Source: JALEFZ01 sp039817415 (GTDB taxonomy: Bacteria; Bacteroidota; Bacteroidia; J057). Taken from it: a stretch of DNA of 60,219 bases. A program made the translations under genes and the position numbers. Location of the stretch: assembly GCA_039817415.1 (NCBI GenBank), contig JBCBVV010000040.1:1-60219 (forward strand), written 5' to 3'. The notes under the pieces are model-generated. The model had not been told where the DNA came from. It saw nothing but the letters and a program-made list of their open reading frames with translations, and ran no database searches. Positions 27,291 to 36,375 of the stretch are shown here, in pieces (the first letter of the stretch is position 1; each line of letters starts with the position of its first letter).

Positions 27291-28958
27291 ATGAGACTTA
27301 TGGGAAAGAGATATTTGTTGTTATTGAGCGTTGGGCTCCTCTTGGTATTCGGCTTTGTTTCAGATACGTCAGATCGCTATTTCGAGATCTCTAAAAACAT
27401 GGAGATTTTTGGGAAAGTATATACTGATATCAACCTTCAATATGCTGATCCTACCTCTCCAACCCAACTCATGCGTACCGGAGTAGATGCCATGCTCAAA
27501 ACCCTTGATCCCTACACGGTTTACTATGGAGAAAGCCAAATAGAGTACTCTAAACTCATCCAAAGCGGACAGTATAGTGGCATAGGATGCGACATTACAG
27601 AGTCTGGGGACCGCATCATCTTGGTCAACTTTGAGGATGGAGGCCCCGCTGATGAGGCTGGCCTTCGTGTGGGAGATATGCTTGAAACCATAGACAATGA
27701 ATCAGTTACAAGAGGAGATAGAAGTTTAGATCAAATTCGCACCCTTTTATTCGGAGAAAGAGAAACAGAAGTCAAACTCACCATCAAGCGTGGGGGTGAG
27801 CTCAAGGAAATCATCGTGATCCGTGGAGGAAAACAGGGAGCACAAGAAGATGTTCCTTATTTCGCAATGGCCAATGACAGCATTGGATATATTCTTCAGG
27901 TGGGATTCTCAGGCAGAGCCGCACAAAGTGTAAAAGATGCCTTTAATGCACTTAAGAAAGAACATGAACTCAAAGGATTAATTCTTGATTTGAGGGCCAA
28001 TCCCGGCGGACGCCTAGACCAGGCAGTAGATATTTGCAATCATTTTATCCCAAGTGGAAAATTGATTGTTGAAATGCGCGGCCGGACCAAAGAGACACAA
28101 AATAAATTCTACACCAGAAACTCTCCCCTTGACACCCAGATTCCAGTCGCCGTCCTGGTAAACGGAAGATCTGCCTCCGCCTCAGAAATTGTAGCAGGTG
28201 CCATTCAGGACCTAGATAGAGGTGTGATTGTAGGGGTGAGAAGCTTTGGCAAAGGGCTAGTTCAAAATTTCCGCCCCCTCAGTTACAATACCCAAATGAA
28301 AATCACGGTGGCTAAATACTATACTCCTTCCGGAAGATGTATTCAGTCCATCGATTACTTTAATGATGAACCCGGCGCAGGGATCAGCAAAGTGCCAGAC
28401 TCTCTTATCTCAGCCTTTAAAACCCAGAATGGACGCGTGGTATATGACGGTGGCGGCATTGACCCTGATGTAACCGTAGAAAAGCCTAAGGAGGCTCCAG
28501 TTACCAAAGCCTTGAAAGAACAAAAGCTCATCTTTGACTTTGCAACAGATTTTCAGGCCAAGAATGACAGCATCCTACCCCCTAGAGAGTTTGATGTATC
28601 AGACGCCTTGTTTCAACAATTTATAGCTTTCGTTGAAGAAAAAGGCTTCTCCTTCTCTACTGAAACTGAGAAGAAGTTGGAAAGCCTCCAAGGAGAATGG
28701 ACTGCCGACAAGATGAGCAAGGCTGACAAGGCTCTCTTTGACAAAATGCGCAACACCCTTGCCCAGCAGAAGAAGAACGATCTTACACGTCATAAAGACC
28801 AGATTGCACCTTTGATTAGGAAGGAAATCATTGAGCGCTACCACTTTAACGATGGCATTATTGAATCAAATTTCGTTCATGATTCGGATATTCTTAGGGC
28901 GATTGATATTATCTCTAACAAAAAATACTATTCAGATATATTAGCTGGACGTAAGTAA
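27291..28958 (+). CDS. S41 C-terminal processing peptidase (CtpA/Prc type)
   Basis: A 555-residue periplasmic serine protease. It has an N-terminal signal/anchor (about 6-24), a PDZ domain (about 90-180; SGIGCDITESGDRIILVNFE) and a tail-specific protease core with the Ser-Lys dyad Ser296 (NGRSASASEIVAG) and Lys321 (SFGKGLVQ), spaced 25 apart as in Prc. The C-terminal 150 residues form an extra helical region found in Bacteroidota members. It would trim or degrade envelope proteins. ATG 27300 is an alternative start. Confidence 0.95.
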   Translation: MRLMGKRYLLLLSVGLLLVFGFVSDTSDRYFEISKNMEIFGKVYTDINLQYADPTSPTQLMRTGVDAMLKTLDPYTVYYGESQIEYSKLIQSGQYSGIGCDITESGDRIILVNFEDGGPADEAGLRVGDMLETIDNESVTRGDRSLDQIRTLLFGERETEVKLTIKRGGELKEIIVIRGGKQGAQEDVPYFAMANDSIGYILQVGFSGRAAQSVKDAFNALKKEHELKGLILDLRANPGGRLDQAVDICNHFIPSGKLIVEMRGRTKETQNKFYTRNSPLDTQIPVAVLVNGRSASASEIVAGAIQDLDRGVIVGVRSFGKGLVQNFRPLSYNTQMKITVAKYYTPSGRCIQSIDYFNDEPGAGISKVPDSLISAFKTQNGRVVYDGGGIDPDVTVEKPKEAPVTKALKEQKLIFDFATDFQAKNDSILPPREFDVSDALFQQFIAFVEEKGFSFSTETEKKLESLQGEWTADKMSKADKALFDKMRNTLAQQKKNDLTRHKDQIAPLIRKEIIERYHFNDGIIESNFVHDSDILRAIDIISNKKYYSDILAGRK

Positions 28959-29043
28959 TTCAACCTAGATTGGCTTTTTGTATTAGGAATTTTAACCAAA
29001 ATTCGCTATTATCTTATAGTTGTTAACCTAAACAAATACCAAA

Positions 29044-29205
29044 ATGCCAATTGCTTACATTGTATCTCTTGTTATCGGTGTGATAGCCCTGGCGGGTATC
29101 ACCTTTGTTATCGCAGACTCTCGCGCATACAAGCGTCGCAACGCTGAAGCAGCAGCACGCGCCAGAGGCCAAAGGACTACTGTAAACGAAACCGAAGTGG
29201 CTTAA
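29044..29205 (+). CDS. 53-residue single-pass membrane protein
   Basis: A short gene (53 codons plus TAA): M-P-I-A-Y-I-V-S-L-V-I-G-V-I-A-L-A-G then a basic tail with KRRN and repeated Ala/Arg. It has one TM helix (residues 3-24) with the basic side likely cytoplasmic. The ATG follows an A-rich leader typical of Bacteroidota, and the stop is followed 40 nt later by a strong terminator, so it looks like a real unit lying 85 nt after the S41 gene. I do not recognise a family. Confidence 0.7.
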   Translation: MPIAYIVSLVIGVIALAGITFVIADSRAYKRRNAEAAARARGQRTTVNETEVA

Positions 29206-29245
29206 TCTCCCTTTACCAAGCACACATCTTTTAAGAAATTGTATG

Positions 29246-29272
29246 GCGGAAAGGAATCTTTCCGCTTTTTTT
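29246..29272 (+). terminator. intrinsic terminator
   Basis: GCGGAAAG-GAAT-CTTTCCGC (29246-29265) followed by seven T residues. It would end the S41/miniprotein transcript before murB. Confidence 0.9.
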
Positions 29273-29385
29273 ATGCCTTCCCCCTAGGTCCATGGGGCAA
29301 ATTTCCGCTGAATTGTTAATTTGATTCCGATAAAAATTGATATCCACATATTTTTCATACTGATCCTGTTCAGCTCCTTACACCT

Positions 29386-30405
29386 ATGCCTCAACTCAAA
29401 GAAAACTACTCCCTCCAATCTCTGAATACCTTCGGCCTGGACGTTCGGGCAAGATGGTTTATTGAAGTATTTCAGGAGGAAGAGGCCGTTGAATTCATCG
29501 TTGATAACCTCCACCGAAAACAACCTCTTCTTATCCTTGGGGGAGGGAGTAACATGCTATTGACGCAGGACATTGAAGGGGTAGTCTTAAAGAATAGCAT
29601 TCGAGGAAAAGAAGTAGTAGATGAAAATGAGGACCATGTACTGCTCAAGGTAGGCGCAGGAGAAAATTGGCATGAATTGGTTCTTTACTGTCTGGAGCAA
29701 AATTGGGGTGGAATTGAAAACCTATCTCTAATTCCAGGCTGTGTGGGGGCAGCTCCCATACAGAATATTGGGGCTTATGGCGTTGAAATCAAAGAAGTAT
29801 TCTCGCATTTGGATGCCATAAACCTGGCCACAGGTAACATCACGCAGTTCGACAAGGAAGCCTGTGAATTTGGGTACAGAGACAGTATCTTCAAAAGAGA
29901 GGCCAAGGGTCGCTACATGATCAGTGCTGTATATCTGACCCTCACCAAAAGAAAGCATAAACTGGTAACCACCTATGCGCCTGTCTCCAGGGTCTTTGAG
30001 GAGAATGGAGAACAACCTACGATCAAAAAAATCAGCGACATCATCATTGGTATTCGTCAAAGCAAATTGCCCGACCCTAAAGAAATCGGCAATTCAGGCT
30101 CTTTTTTCAAAAATCCCATTGTATCCCCTTCACATTTTGATCGAATTCAGGATAAGTACGAAAAGGTTCCCCATTACCCCGCTCCTAATGGCCAAGTCAA
30201 GCTGGCGGCGGGATGGTTGATCGAAATGTGTGGATGGAAAGGACAAACCTTTGGGAATTATGGTGTCCACGCCAAACAAGCGCTGGTCCTTGTAAATTAT
30301 GGTGGAGCAAGAGGAAAAGATATTTATAACCTATCAGAAAGAATACAAGCCTCTGTCAAATCACATTTTGGCATCCTACTTGAAAGAGAAGTAAATGTGT
30401 TGTGA
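29386..30405 (+). CDS. murB: UDP-N-acetylenolpyruvoylglucosamine reductase
   Basis: A 339-residue type I MurB, the FAD enzyme that reduces UDP-GlcNAc-enolpyruvate to UDP-MurNAc in peptidoglycan synthesis. The FAD-binding domain shows LILGGGSNMLL and LIPGCVGAAPIQNIGAYGVE; the substrate-binding part has FGYRDSIFK and the catalytic serine segment GNSGSFFKNP; the C-terminus is LEREVNVL. Length is normal. It is expressed apart from the previous unit because a terminator separates them. Confidence 0.97.
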   Translation: MPQLKENYSLQSLNTFGLDVRARWFIEVFQEEEAVEFIVDNLHRKQPLLILGGGSNMLLTQDIEGVVLKNSIRGKEVVDENEDHVLLKVGAGENWHELVLYCLEQNWGGIENLSLIPGCVGAAPIQNIGAYGVEIKEVFSHLDAINLATGNITQFDKEACEFGYRDSIFKREAKGRYMISAVYLTLTKRKHKLVTTYAPVSRVFEENGEQPTIKKISDIIIGIRQSKLPDPKEIGNSGSFFKNPIVSPSHFDRIQDKYEKVPHYPAPNGQVKLAAGWLIEMCGWKGQTFGNYGVHAKQALVLVNYGGARGKDIYNLSERIQASVKSHFGILLEREVNVL

Positions 30406-30521
30406 CCTAACATCATAGCCGTTCCTTCAAACAAGTCTTAGTAACTTCCTCTTGGCAGGGTCTTTCCCTTCGCCCATTGGACCTTCAACGACTGATTCAT
30501 CTGAACATTTATCCCTTTCAC

Positions 30522-32537
30522 ATGCATCCGGACCTTCCCATATCTACTCTCAACCAACTACTTGCCTACAGAGCCCAAAGCCATTCTGATAAAATCGTCT
30601 ATACCTACCTAGATCAACATTTACAGCCTGCCAAAACCCTGACCAATCAAGAACTCTATCAGGAATCACTCAAACTGGCTGCGGCTCTCAGTGCCAAAGC
30701 AAAACCCGGAGAAAGAGCCTTACTCTTGTTTCCTCCAGGGCTAGAATATGTAGAGGCTTACTTTGGATGTTTGGCAGCCGGAATAGTAGCAGTTCCCGTT
30801 TATCCACCCATGATGGCCAGACAGATCAACCGCTTGATGCAGATCATTCAGGACGCTCAACCGAGCGTCTTCATGTCTACCTCGGATGTGTATGACCAGG
30901 TCATGGCCGTTTCACCGGAATGGGGAAGTTTTTTTGGAGACAAATGGATCAAAACAGATCAAGTTCAGAATACTCCTCTAGCCAAAGCCTATGATGCAAA
31001 GCCCGATGAACTTGCCTTTCTTCAGTATACCTCGGGTTCCACAGGCGCCCCCAAAGGCGTAATGGTCTCACATGCCAACCTCATCGCCAATGAAAAGATG
31101 ATTACAGAAGGCTTCGAGATGAAAGAGGATTCTGTAGGTGTCAACTGGCTACCGCTTTACCATGATATGGGGCTGATTGGTACGGTGATTCAAGTATTGT
31201 ATGTGGGAGCCACCTCCTACTTGATGTCTCCTTTTACCTTCTTGAGTAAGCCCAAAAACTGGCTCCAAGCCATTTCCACCTTCAAAGGTACACACTGTGG
31301 AGGCCCTAATTTTGCCTATGAATTGTGTACACGAAAGTTGAGCGATGAAGAGGTAGCCTCCTTGGACCTAAGCAGTTGGAAATATGCTTTCAACGGAGCA
31401 GAGCCCATTCTAGCTTCTACCCTTCAAAAGTTTGAACAGAAATTCGCCCCTGTGGGGTTTACATCAGATACGTGGTTAAACTGCTACGGCTTAGCAGAAG
31501 CGACCCTTATGGTAAGTACATCCAAACTCCCCCACAGAAAGACACTTTTAGAGGTGGATGGAGAGGCCTTAAAAGACAATCTGCTTAGGCTAGTTCGCCC
31601 TACAAACCCAGATTCCAGAACACTGGTTAGTTCGGGTTTCCCTTCCCAACCTCAAGATATTCGAATTGTCCATCCCGACACGAAAACCTTACTCCCCTCA
31701 GATCAGATAGGAGAAATCTGGTTGCAGGGGCCTCACATCGCTCAGGGTTATTGGCAACAAGAGGAAAAGAATCTGGAGATGTTTCAAGCAGAAATTGAAG
31801 GGCTAGAAGGAACCTATCTCAGAACAGGAGATTTAGGCTTCATGCATGAAGGCCAGTTGTATATAGCAGGACGCCAAAAGGACCTCATCATCATTCGAGG
31901 TAGAAACTATTATCCTCAAGACATAGAGCAAACCGTCTATGAAGCGCACGCAGCCATCCAACCAGGAGGTACAGCCGCCTTTAGCATAGAATCAGAAGAG
32001 GGAGAACAACTTGTGATTGTATCAGAATTGAGATCTGATCTGGGGGAAAGGTTCAGCCATGAGGAGGTGATTCGTCAGATTCAGCAACAACTAGGCATAG
32101 AAAATGACCTACAGGCACAACATATCACCTTGATTCCCAAAAGGAAACTCCTCAAAACTTCCTCGGGTAAGGTTCAACGAAGTGCCAATAAAAAGGCCTT
32201 TTTGAAAGGAAAGTTTGAAGCCCTACACGCCTATATCCAGCCGCAAGGAGAAGAATCTCCTCAAGACGAAACAGCTCTAAATGGACCTATTGACCTACAA
32301 AGTTGGATCGTCAATTGGATGGCTGAAAAATTGTCCATGCGAGCTGACCAGATTGAGCTGGATGATCCGATTACGGCTTATGGAGTAGACTCCCTTATGT
32401 TGGCGGAGTTTGAAACCGAGATCTCTGAATACATGGGAATGGCATGGCCAGTTAGAGATGTTCTATTGGGTGAACCCAATATTGAGGAACTTGCTGAGAA
32501 AGGAATGGTCTTTTTGCAAGAGAATCAGCCTGTCTAG
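30522..32537 (+). CDS. fatty-acyl-AMP ligase fused to an acyl carrier domain
   Basis: A 671-residue didomain protein. Residues 1-575 are an adenylate-forming enzyme of the FAAL type with the P-loop YTSGSTGAPKGV (169-180), GLAEAT, YLRTGDLG and the FAAL-like hinge GRQKDLIIIRGRNYYPQDIE. The last about 80 residues are an acyl carrier domain with the phosphopantetheine serine in GVDSL (Ser624). It would activate a fatty acid as acyl-AMP and load it on its own carrier arm. No polyketide or peptide synthase follows, which is unusual for a FAAL. I use ATG 30522; TTG 30477 would add 15 residues. The Sfp-type transferase at 40603 could supply the arm. Confidence 0.9.
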   Translation: MHPDLPISTLNQLLAYRAQSHSDKIVYTYLDQHLQPAKTLTNQELYQESLKLAAALSAKAKPGERALLLFPPGLEYVEAYFGCLAAGIVAVPVYPPMMARQINRLMQIIQDAQPSVFMSTSDVYDQVMAVSPEWGSFFGDKWIKTDQVQNTPLAKAYDAKPDELAFLQYTSGSTGAPKGVMVSHANLIANEKMITEGFEMKEDSVGVNWLPLYHDMGLIGTVIQVLYVGATSYLMSPFTFLSKPKNWLQAISTFKGTHCGGPNFAYELCTRKLSDEEVASLDLSSWKYAFNGAEPILASTLQKFEQKFAPVGFTSDTWLNCYGLAEATLMVSTSKLPHRKTLLEVDGEALKDNLLRLVRPTNPDSRTLVSSGFPSQPQDIRIVHPDTKTLLPSDQIGEIWLQGPHIAQGYWQQEEKNLEMFQAEIEGLEGTYLRTGDLGFMHEGQLYIAGRQKDLIIIRGRNYYPQDIEQTVYEAHAAIQPGGTAAFSIESEEGEQLVIVSELRSDLGERFSHEEVIRQIQQQLGIENDLQAQHITLIPKRKLLKTSSGKVQRSANKKAFLKGKFEALHAYIQPQGEESPQDETALNGPIDLQSWIVNWMAEKLSMRADQIELDDPITAYGVDSLMLAEFETEISEYMGMAWPVRDVLLGEPNIEELAEKGMVFLQENQPV

Positions 32538-32618
32538 CTGATATTTTTTTAGGAATGTGATGGAGGAAAGCCAGTTTTCTGCCATATTGTTGTTGATCAA
32601 AAAGCAACAAGACCACCT

Positions 32619-33536
32619 ATGATGAAAACACTGCTTACTTCCTTAAGTATCTATTTCCTTTGCCTAGGACTTCAAGCTCAGTCCATTGAGTTTGTAAAAG
32701 ACAGTCTCATGGATAAGTACATGAAGTCCGGATTTGCAAGCAAGCACTTTGTTCCCTTGGGTAACTACGATGAAGAAGGCAAGAGAACTGGCATGTGGAA
32801 GGATTACTTCAACTGGTACTTCTATGCAAATATCATGAAGGAAGATTTACCTGTGAAGGTATACGGATCTTTCCTACTTTATGGGGAAGGTATCTACAAA
32901 GGGGGAGAAAGAGACAGTATTTGGACTGTTTATACGATTGAGGACAAAACCTTCAATAAGTTTTTACACAGCAAGACGCGCTTTAAAGATGGGACACCTC
33001 AAGGACCAGGATTACTATATTATCCAGATGGTAGTTTGGCTGAGAAAGGTACTTTCTTAGAGGGACTGTTTGAAGGGCCTTTAACTCGTTATTATCCAGA
33101 TGGTAAAGTTTTTGCTGACATAAAGTTTGAAAGTGGTAAATGGGTGGGTACACATACATACCGCTATCCAGATGGAGGCATTAAACTTCAGCAAAGCTTC
33201 ATAGAAGACAAGAACCACGGAAATTATATATCCTATTACAGGAATGGGCAACTTAAGTGTAAGACCTTTTACAAATTGGGAGAGTATCATGGAAAGTATA
33301 GCTACTATTATGAGAATGGCCAGTTATGGGTTGAAAGAATCTATAAAAATGGCCTGCTGTTAGAAGTGAATGGGAATTACACTTCTACTGGGGAGGAACA
33401 AGATAAAGGAACCCTTAAAAATGGAACTGGAACTGTAAAATTCTATTCTGAAGAAGGAAAATTATACCTCATTCATACTTACAAAGAAGGAAAATTAGAA
33501 TCTAAAGAGGAGTTAGGAAAAGCTTCATTTGATTGA
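32619..33536 (+). CDS. secreted MORN-repeat protein
   Basis: A 305-residue protein with a signal peptide (to about residue 20, LGLQAQ) and about eight MORN-like repeats of the form LYYPDGSLAEKGTF / RYYPDGKVFADIKF / SYYRNGQLKCKTFY / SYYYENGQLWVERI. This belongs to the large group annotated as YwqK-type antitoxin repeats, although no toxin is nearby and the signal peptide speaks against that role. Probably a periplasmic or surface scaffold. Two ATG codons at 32619 and 32622 are equivalent starts. Confidence 0.85.
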   Translation: MMKTLLTSLSIYFLCLGLQAQSIEFVKDSLMDKYMKSGFASKHFVPLGNYDEEGKRTGMWKDYFNWYFYANIMKEDLPVKVYGSFLLYGEGIYKGGERDSIWTVYTIEDKTFNKFLHSKTRFKDGTPQGPGLLYYPDGSLAEKGTFLEGLFEGPLTRYYPDGKVFADIKFESGKWVGTHTYRYPDGGIKLQQSFIEDKNHGNYISYYRNGQLKCKTFYKLGEYHGKYSYYYENGQLWVERIYKNGLLLEVNGNYTSTGEEQDKGTLKNGTGTVKFYSEEGKLYLIHTYKEGKLESKEELGKASFD

Positions 33537-33843
33537 CGCGATGTTCATTACCTTTTGTCTTGATCGCCCTCAGAAGTTAACATGAGCTTTTTAGAGCAAT
33601 ATTTTGCCATTCTTGAATAGAAGCTTACATCCACAAAAAAACTCCGGATACCTTGTGAGCATACCGGAGCACGATTATTATGGATACTTAATTCTGAAGT
33701 TCTAAAGAATAGATATAATTCTATATACCTAAAACAGAAATTTAGGTTGCATTAATTATGCCAAAATTAAAGACTTTATGGCCTTTGTTTTTAAGATTTT
33801 TTTCTCAATTTATTACAGCTAAATAGAATACAGAATTTATCCA
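33537..33843. other. intergenic region with one hairpin
   Basis: No gene is seen. CTCCGG/CCGGAG (33642-33647 and 33664-33669) forms a hairpin whose run of seven bases is A on the plus side (33635-33641), so it looks like an intrinsic terminator for the minus strand, although no minus-strand gene lies upstream of it here. The rest is A/T-rich. Confidence 0.5.
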
Positions 33844-34818
33844 TTGAAAAATGTCCTCACATCCATCTTGCAAGGGGTAAGTCCGAAACTGGTTTCGGAA
33901 CTATGGCTAGACTTTGAGGATACACAACAATACAGCAAAGATCCCTTTGATGTCATCTCCGGACTGGAGCCCTTCGAAAAACTGGAAAAACTGTCTCTTG
34001 CTGGGCATAGCATCAAAGAGCTACGCCAGCTCCCGTTCATGGAAAGTCTGATTTACCTGGATGTAAGTCATAATGACATTACCCATCTATCTGGTATTGA
34101 GGGCTTATCGAACCTTACCTATCTCGATTTATCTTACAACGAATTGACAGAAATTCGTCCGCTAGAGAAGGCCATTTTCCTCAAACACCTAAACTTGGGA
34201 CATAACCATTTGACCCAACTGGAAGGCTTAGAATCGCTGGTAGACTTACAATGGTTAAATCTGTCTGGTCAACATCATAGACAAATTCGCAAACTGGATG
34301 CCCTGGATCCGTTTCAAGCCCTGACAACTCTTTTCGTCGCTTACCTTAAACTAGAATCGTTAGAGTTTCTGAAAAACAAAGCAGAACTCAGGGTTTTATC
34401 CTGTTCGCCCCTTCCCCAAACGGACCTTTCTCCTCTAGCAGGCTTAAAGAATCTTGAGGAACTCACCATAGGAGCTAGGTATTTAGCGGAGGATCTTCAT
34501 CTTCCTCCCCTTACGAAGCTGGAAATCCTACGCATTCAACAAGGAAGGCTAACACATGGCGCCCATCTCAAGGGCCTTGAATTTGCCAAACAACTGAAAA
34601 GCCTGCACCTTATCTCTCTTGATTTGGAGAGTCTGCCTGACCTCAGTCAGTGTGTTGAACTGGAAACAGTCATTATCAAAAGCAATCAAATCACTGAGTT
34701 GGGCCCCTTAATGGACTTGCCTAAATTGAGGCACCTTGACCTGAGACAAAATCCAGTCAATCCAGAAGCCATAGAGGACTTATATAAAGAAAAACCTGGC
34801 TTAGAGGTGATCTATTAG
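33844..34818 (+). CDS. leucine-rich repeat protein
   Basis: A 324-residue LRR protein of the internalin-like 22-residue type: LIYLDVSHNDITHLSGIEG, LTYLDLSYNELTEIRPLE, LKHLNLGHNHLTQLEGLE and so on, about 11 repeats with some degenerate in the middle. There is no signal peptide, so it is probably cytoplasmic. The start is a TTG at 33844 (Leu/Met-Lys-Asn-Val); an in-frame stop lies 27 nt upstream with no ATG between, so the TTG (or a rare ATT at 33835) is required. It is convergent with the Fur gene, 9 nt apart. Likely a protein-binding scaffold; partner unknown. Confidence 0.85.
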   Translation: MKNVLTSILQGVSPKLVSELWLDFEDTQQYSKDPFDVISGLEPFEKLEKLSLAGHSIKELRQLPFMESLIYLDVSHNDITHLSGIEGLSNLTYLDLSYNELTEIRPLEKAIFLKHLNLGHNHLTQLEGLESLVDLQWLNLSGQHHRQIRKLDALDPFQALTTLFVAYLKLESLEFLKNKAELRVLSCSPLPQTDLSPLAGLKNLEELTIGARYLAEDLHLPPLTKLEILRIQQGRLTHGAHLKGLEFAKQLKSLHLISLDLESLPDLSQCVELETVIIKSNQITELGPLMDLPKLRHLDLRQNPVNPEAIEDLYKEKPGLEVIY

Positions 34819-34827
34819 GACTTCAGC

Positions 34828-35247
34828 CTATTGCCTACATTTAGGGCACAAGCCTTCGAAGAGAAGATTTACTTCCGCTGCTTGATACCCTTGCGGAAGG
34901 TTTACATGAGGAATTGAAACATGTTCCAGGCAGGTTGTTTCCTCACAATGGGTACACCTAAAATGAACATGATCGTGATGATGCTCCCCTTCTGCCGAAC
35001 AATCATGGTGACAAAGGGCATACTTTGTACTTCCCTGCCCATCTAATACTTTATGAACCAAGCCCTTTTCTAGGAAGGTATGAAGGGTTCGGTAAATGGT
35101 TACACGATCGCATTGATTATTCAGCAGCTTTTCCAATTCCCGCTCACTCATGGCAATTTTATTCTCCATCATTAGCTGGAGAATAGACGTACGAACCTGC
35201 GTTTTGCGCAGAGACCTAGATCTAAGAAGTGAGCCTGGATTTGCCAT
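34828..35247 (-). CDS. Fur-family transcriptional regulator
   Basis: A 139-residue metalloregulator. The winged-helix domain (about 12-80) includes RVTIYRTLHTFLEKGLVHKV. The metal region contains HHDCSAEGEHHHDHVHF, two CxxC motifs (RCTHCEE and CPKC), and a structural zinc site. The histidine-rich stretch resembles Zur/Fur proteins but the metal cannot be assigned. The start ATG sits only 4 nt after a perfect TATATTTG box, so the mRNA may be nearly leaderless. A separate terminator bounds the upstream gene. Confidence 0.93.
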   Translation of the reverse strand: MANPGSLLRSRSLRKTQVRTSILQLMMENKIAMSERELEKLLNNQCDRVTIYRTLHTFLEKGLVHKVLDGQGSTKYALCHHDCSAEGEHHHDHVHFRCTHCEETTCLEHVSIPHVNLPQGYQAAEVNLLFEGLCPKCRQ

Positions 35248-35251
35248 ATAT

Positions 35252-35259
35252 CAAATATA
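35252..35259 (-). promoter_or_regulatory. -7 box of the Fur-family gene
   Basis: TATATTTG on the minus strand (35259-35252) is a perfect TAnnTTTG match. A TTTC about 20 nt upstream is a weak -33 element. The ATG at 35247 begins only 4 nt after the box, predicting a leaderless or near-leaderless transcript. Confidence 0.45.
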
Positions 35260-35368
35260 CCACTTTTTGTGAGCCCTTAGAAACAATTGAAAGAGGCTCT
35301 TTTTATCCTTTTCCATAGCTATACGTGAACATCAGCAATCGGGATTTGCAAAGCACGACCAGCTTGGG

Positions 35369-35403
35369 AAAAAAGGTGGGGACAACCTTTGCAGATCGTC
35401 CCC
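35369..35403 (-). terminator. terminator after the lipoprotein gene
   Basis: On the minus strand GGGGAC (35403-35398) pairs with GTCCCC (35383-35378) around a 14-nt loop, then ACC and six T residues (35374-35369). It separates the lipoprotein gene from the Fur-family gene. Confidence 0.65.
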
Positions 35404-35445
35404 GGGAAAGTCAAGATGGAAAAATTTATGCAATGATGTTCTAGA

Positions 35446-35985
35446 TCAATCGAAAGGATTGGTGGTTACAGTTGTATTGAGTTCCACTTTCACCTCAAAG
35501 GTTTCTTCGATGGTTTCATTAAGCTGAAGGGTGTATTTGACTCCTATCATCTCTGATTCAACCATTTTGGCTAGGTCAGGTGTATTTTCATCTACTTCTA
35601 CTACCATCCTTTTTCCTCCCTGCTGAGCCAGCGTAGAGATATCCTCCACAAACTTCAGGTTGATTTCCTGATCATCTAGCTTTAAAGCTGCTGACAGACT
35701 CTGCAAATAGGTGAAGTCGACAGAGACTTCTTCTGGAATAGTAAAGCTTACAGAATTGACAACGATATTTTCAACGAAATTGATGTCTCTGGCTTCCAAT
35801 TCTTCAATTAATGTGTTCTCTACCATCTCTGGCTCATACACTATGGGCTGGCCAGCTTCAAGTGGTGCAGGAATCTCTATGTCAAAAGTATAGTCGTAAT
35901 CGAAGGTTATGGCACTTAGCCCGATTTCTTCACATGCTACGGCAAAAAGGGCAATCATTAAGGAGACAAGAACAAGCTTTTTCAT
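35446..35985 (-). CDS. hypothetical lipoprotein
   Basis: A 179-residue protein with a lipobox (FAVAC, Cys18) and an otherwise beta-rich, acidic sequence of unknown family. It has evenly spaced hydrophobic strands and ends KVELNTTVTTNPFD. It is probably an outer- or inner-membrane lipoprotein facing the periplasm. A good promoter box lies about 50 nt upstream and a terminator follows. Confidence 0.8.
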   Translation of the reverse strand: MKKLVLVSLMIALFAVACEEIGLSAITFDYDYTFDIEIPAPLEAGQPIVYEPEMVENTLIEELEARDINFVENIVVNSVSFTIPEEVSVDFTYLQSLSAALKLDDQEINLKFVEDISTLAQQGGKRMVVEVDENTPDLAKMVESEMIGVKYTLQLNETIEETFEVKVELNTTVTTNPFD

Positions 35986-36036
35986 GTACTATGTTTGTTA
36001 GAACAGTAATTACAAAACAAGATTTAATTTATAATG

Positions 36037-36044
36037 CAAATTTA
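36037..36044 (-). promoter_or_regulatory. -7 box for the lipoprotein gene
   Basis: TAAATTTG on the minus strand (36044-36037) matches TAnnTTTG perfectly. TTAG about 18 nt upstream is a weak -33. The predicted leader is about 45 nt. The remaining part of the 35986-36375 gap shows no gene. Confidence 0.45.
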
Positions 36045-36347
36045 TTCGATTATCCATAATACCTAAAATTGAAATATTTCAGTTACTTACATTTTATTAT
36101 CATACTCCTGTGCTTGAACATTACATAAGACTATTCAACTTAAATGACCATTTGGCTCAAGGAAGAAGCTAGTGGCCCATTATTTCAGGGCATGGCTTAT
36201 CCTTTTCGCCTTCTTTATGCTAGAAAGCTTTCTTATCCTTAAAAGAGTTTCCTTCATTATTTAGGGGAATGGTCAATGTATTTAACCATTTTGAGGGAGA
36301 AGGAAAGATTCTGTCATCACAACGACGATAAAACATTCCAGAGATTA

Positions 36348-36355
36348 TATATTTG
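36348..36355 (+). promoter_or_regulatory. -7 box for the T9SS protein at 36376
   Basis: TATATTTG is a perfect TAnnTTTG match 20 nt before the ATG; no clear -33 element is present. The predicted leader is about 14 nt. Confidence 0.4.
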
Positions 36356-36375
36356 TATAAGAAAAAGGATCAATC

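Noticed and set aside
32619..33536. Antitoxin (YwqK-type) of a toxin-antitoxin pair
   Set aside because: The gene has a signal peptide, no toxin gene is adjacent, and the name reflects only its MORN-like repeats.
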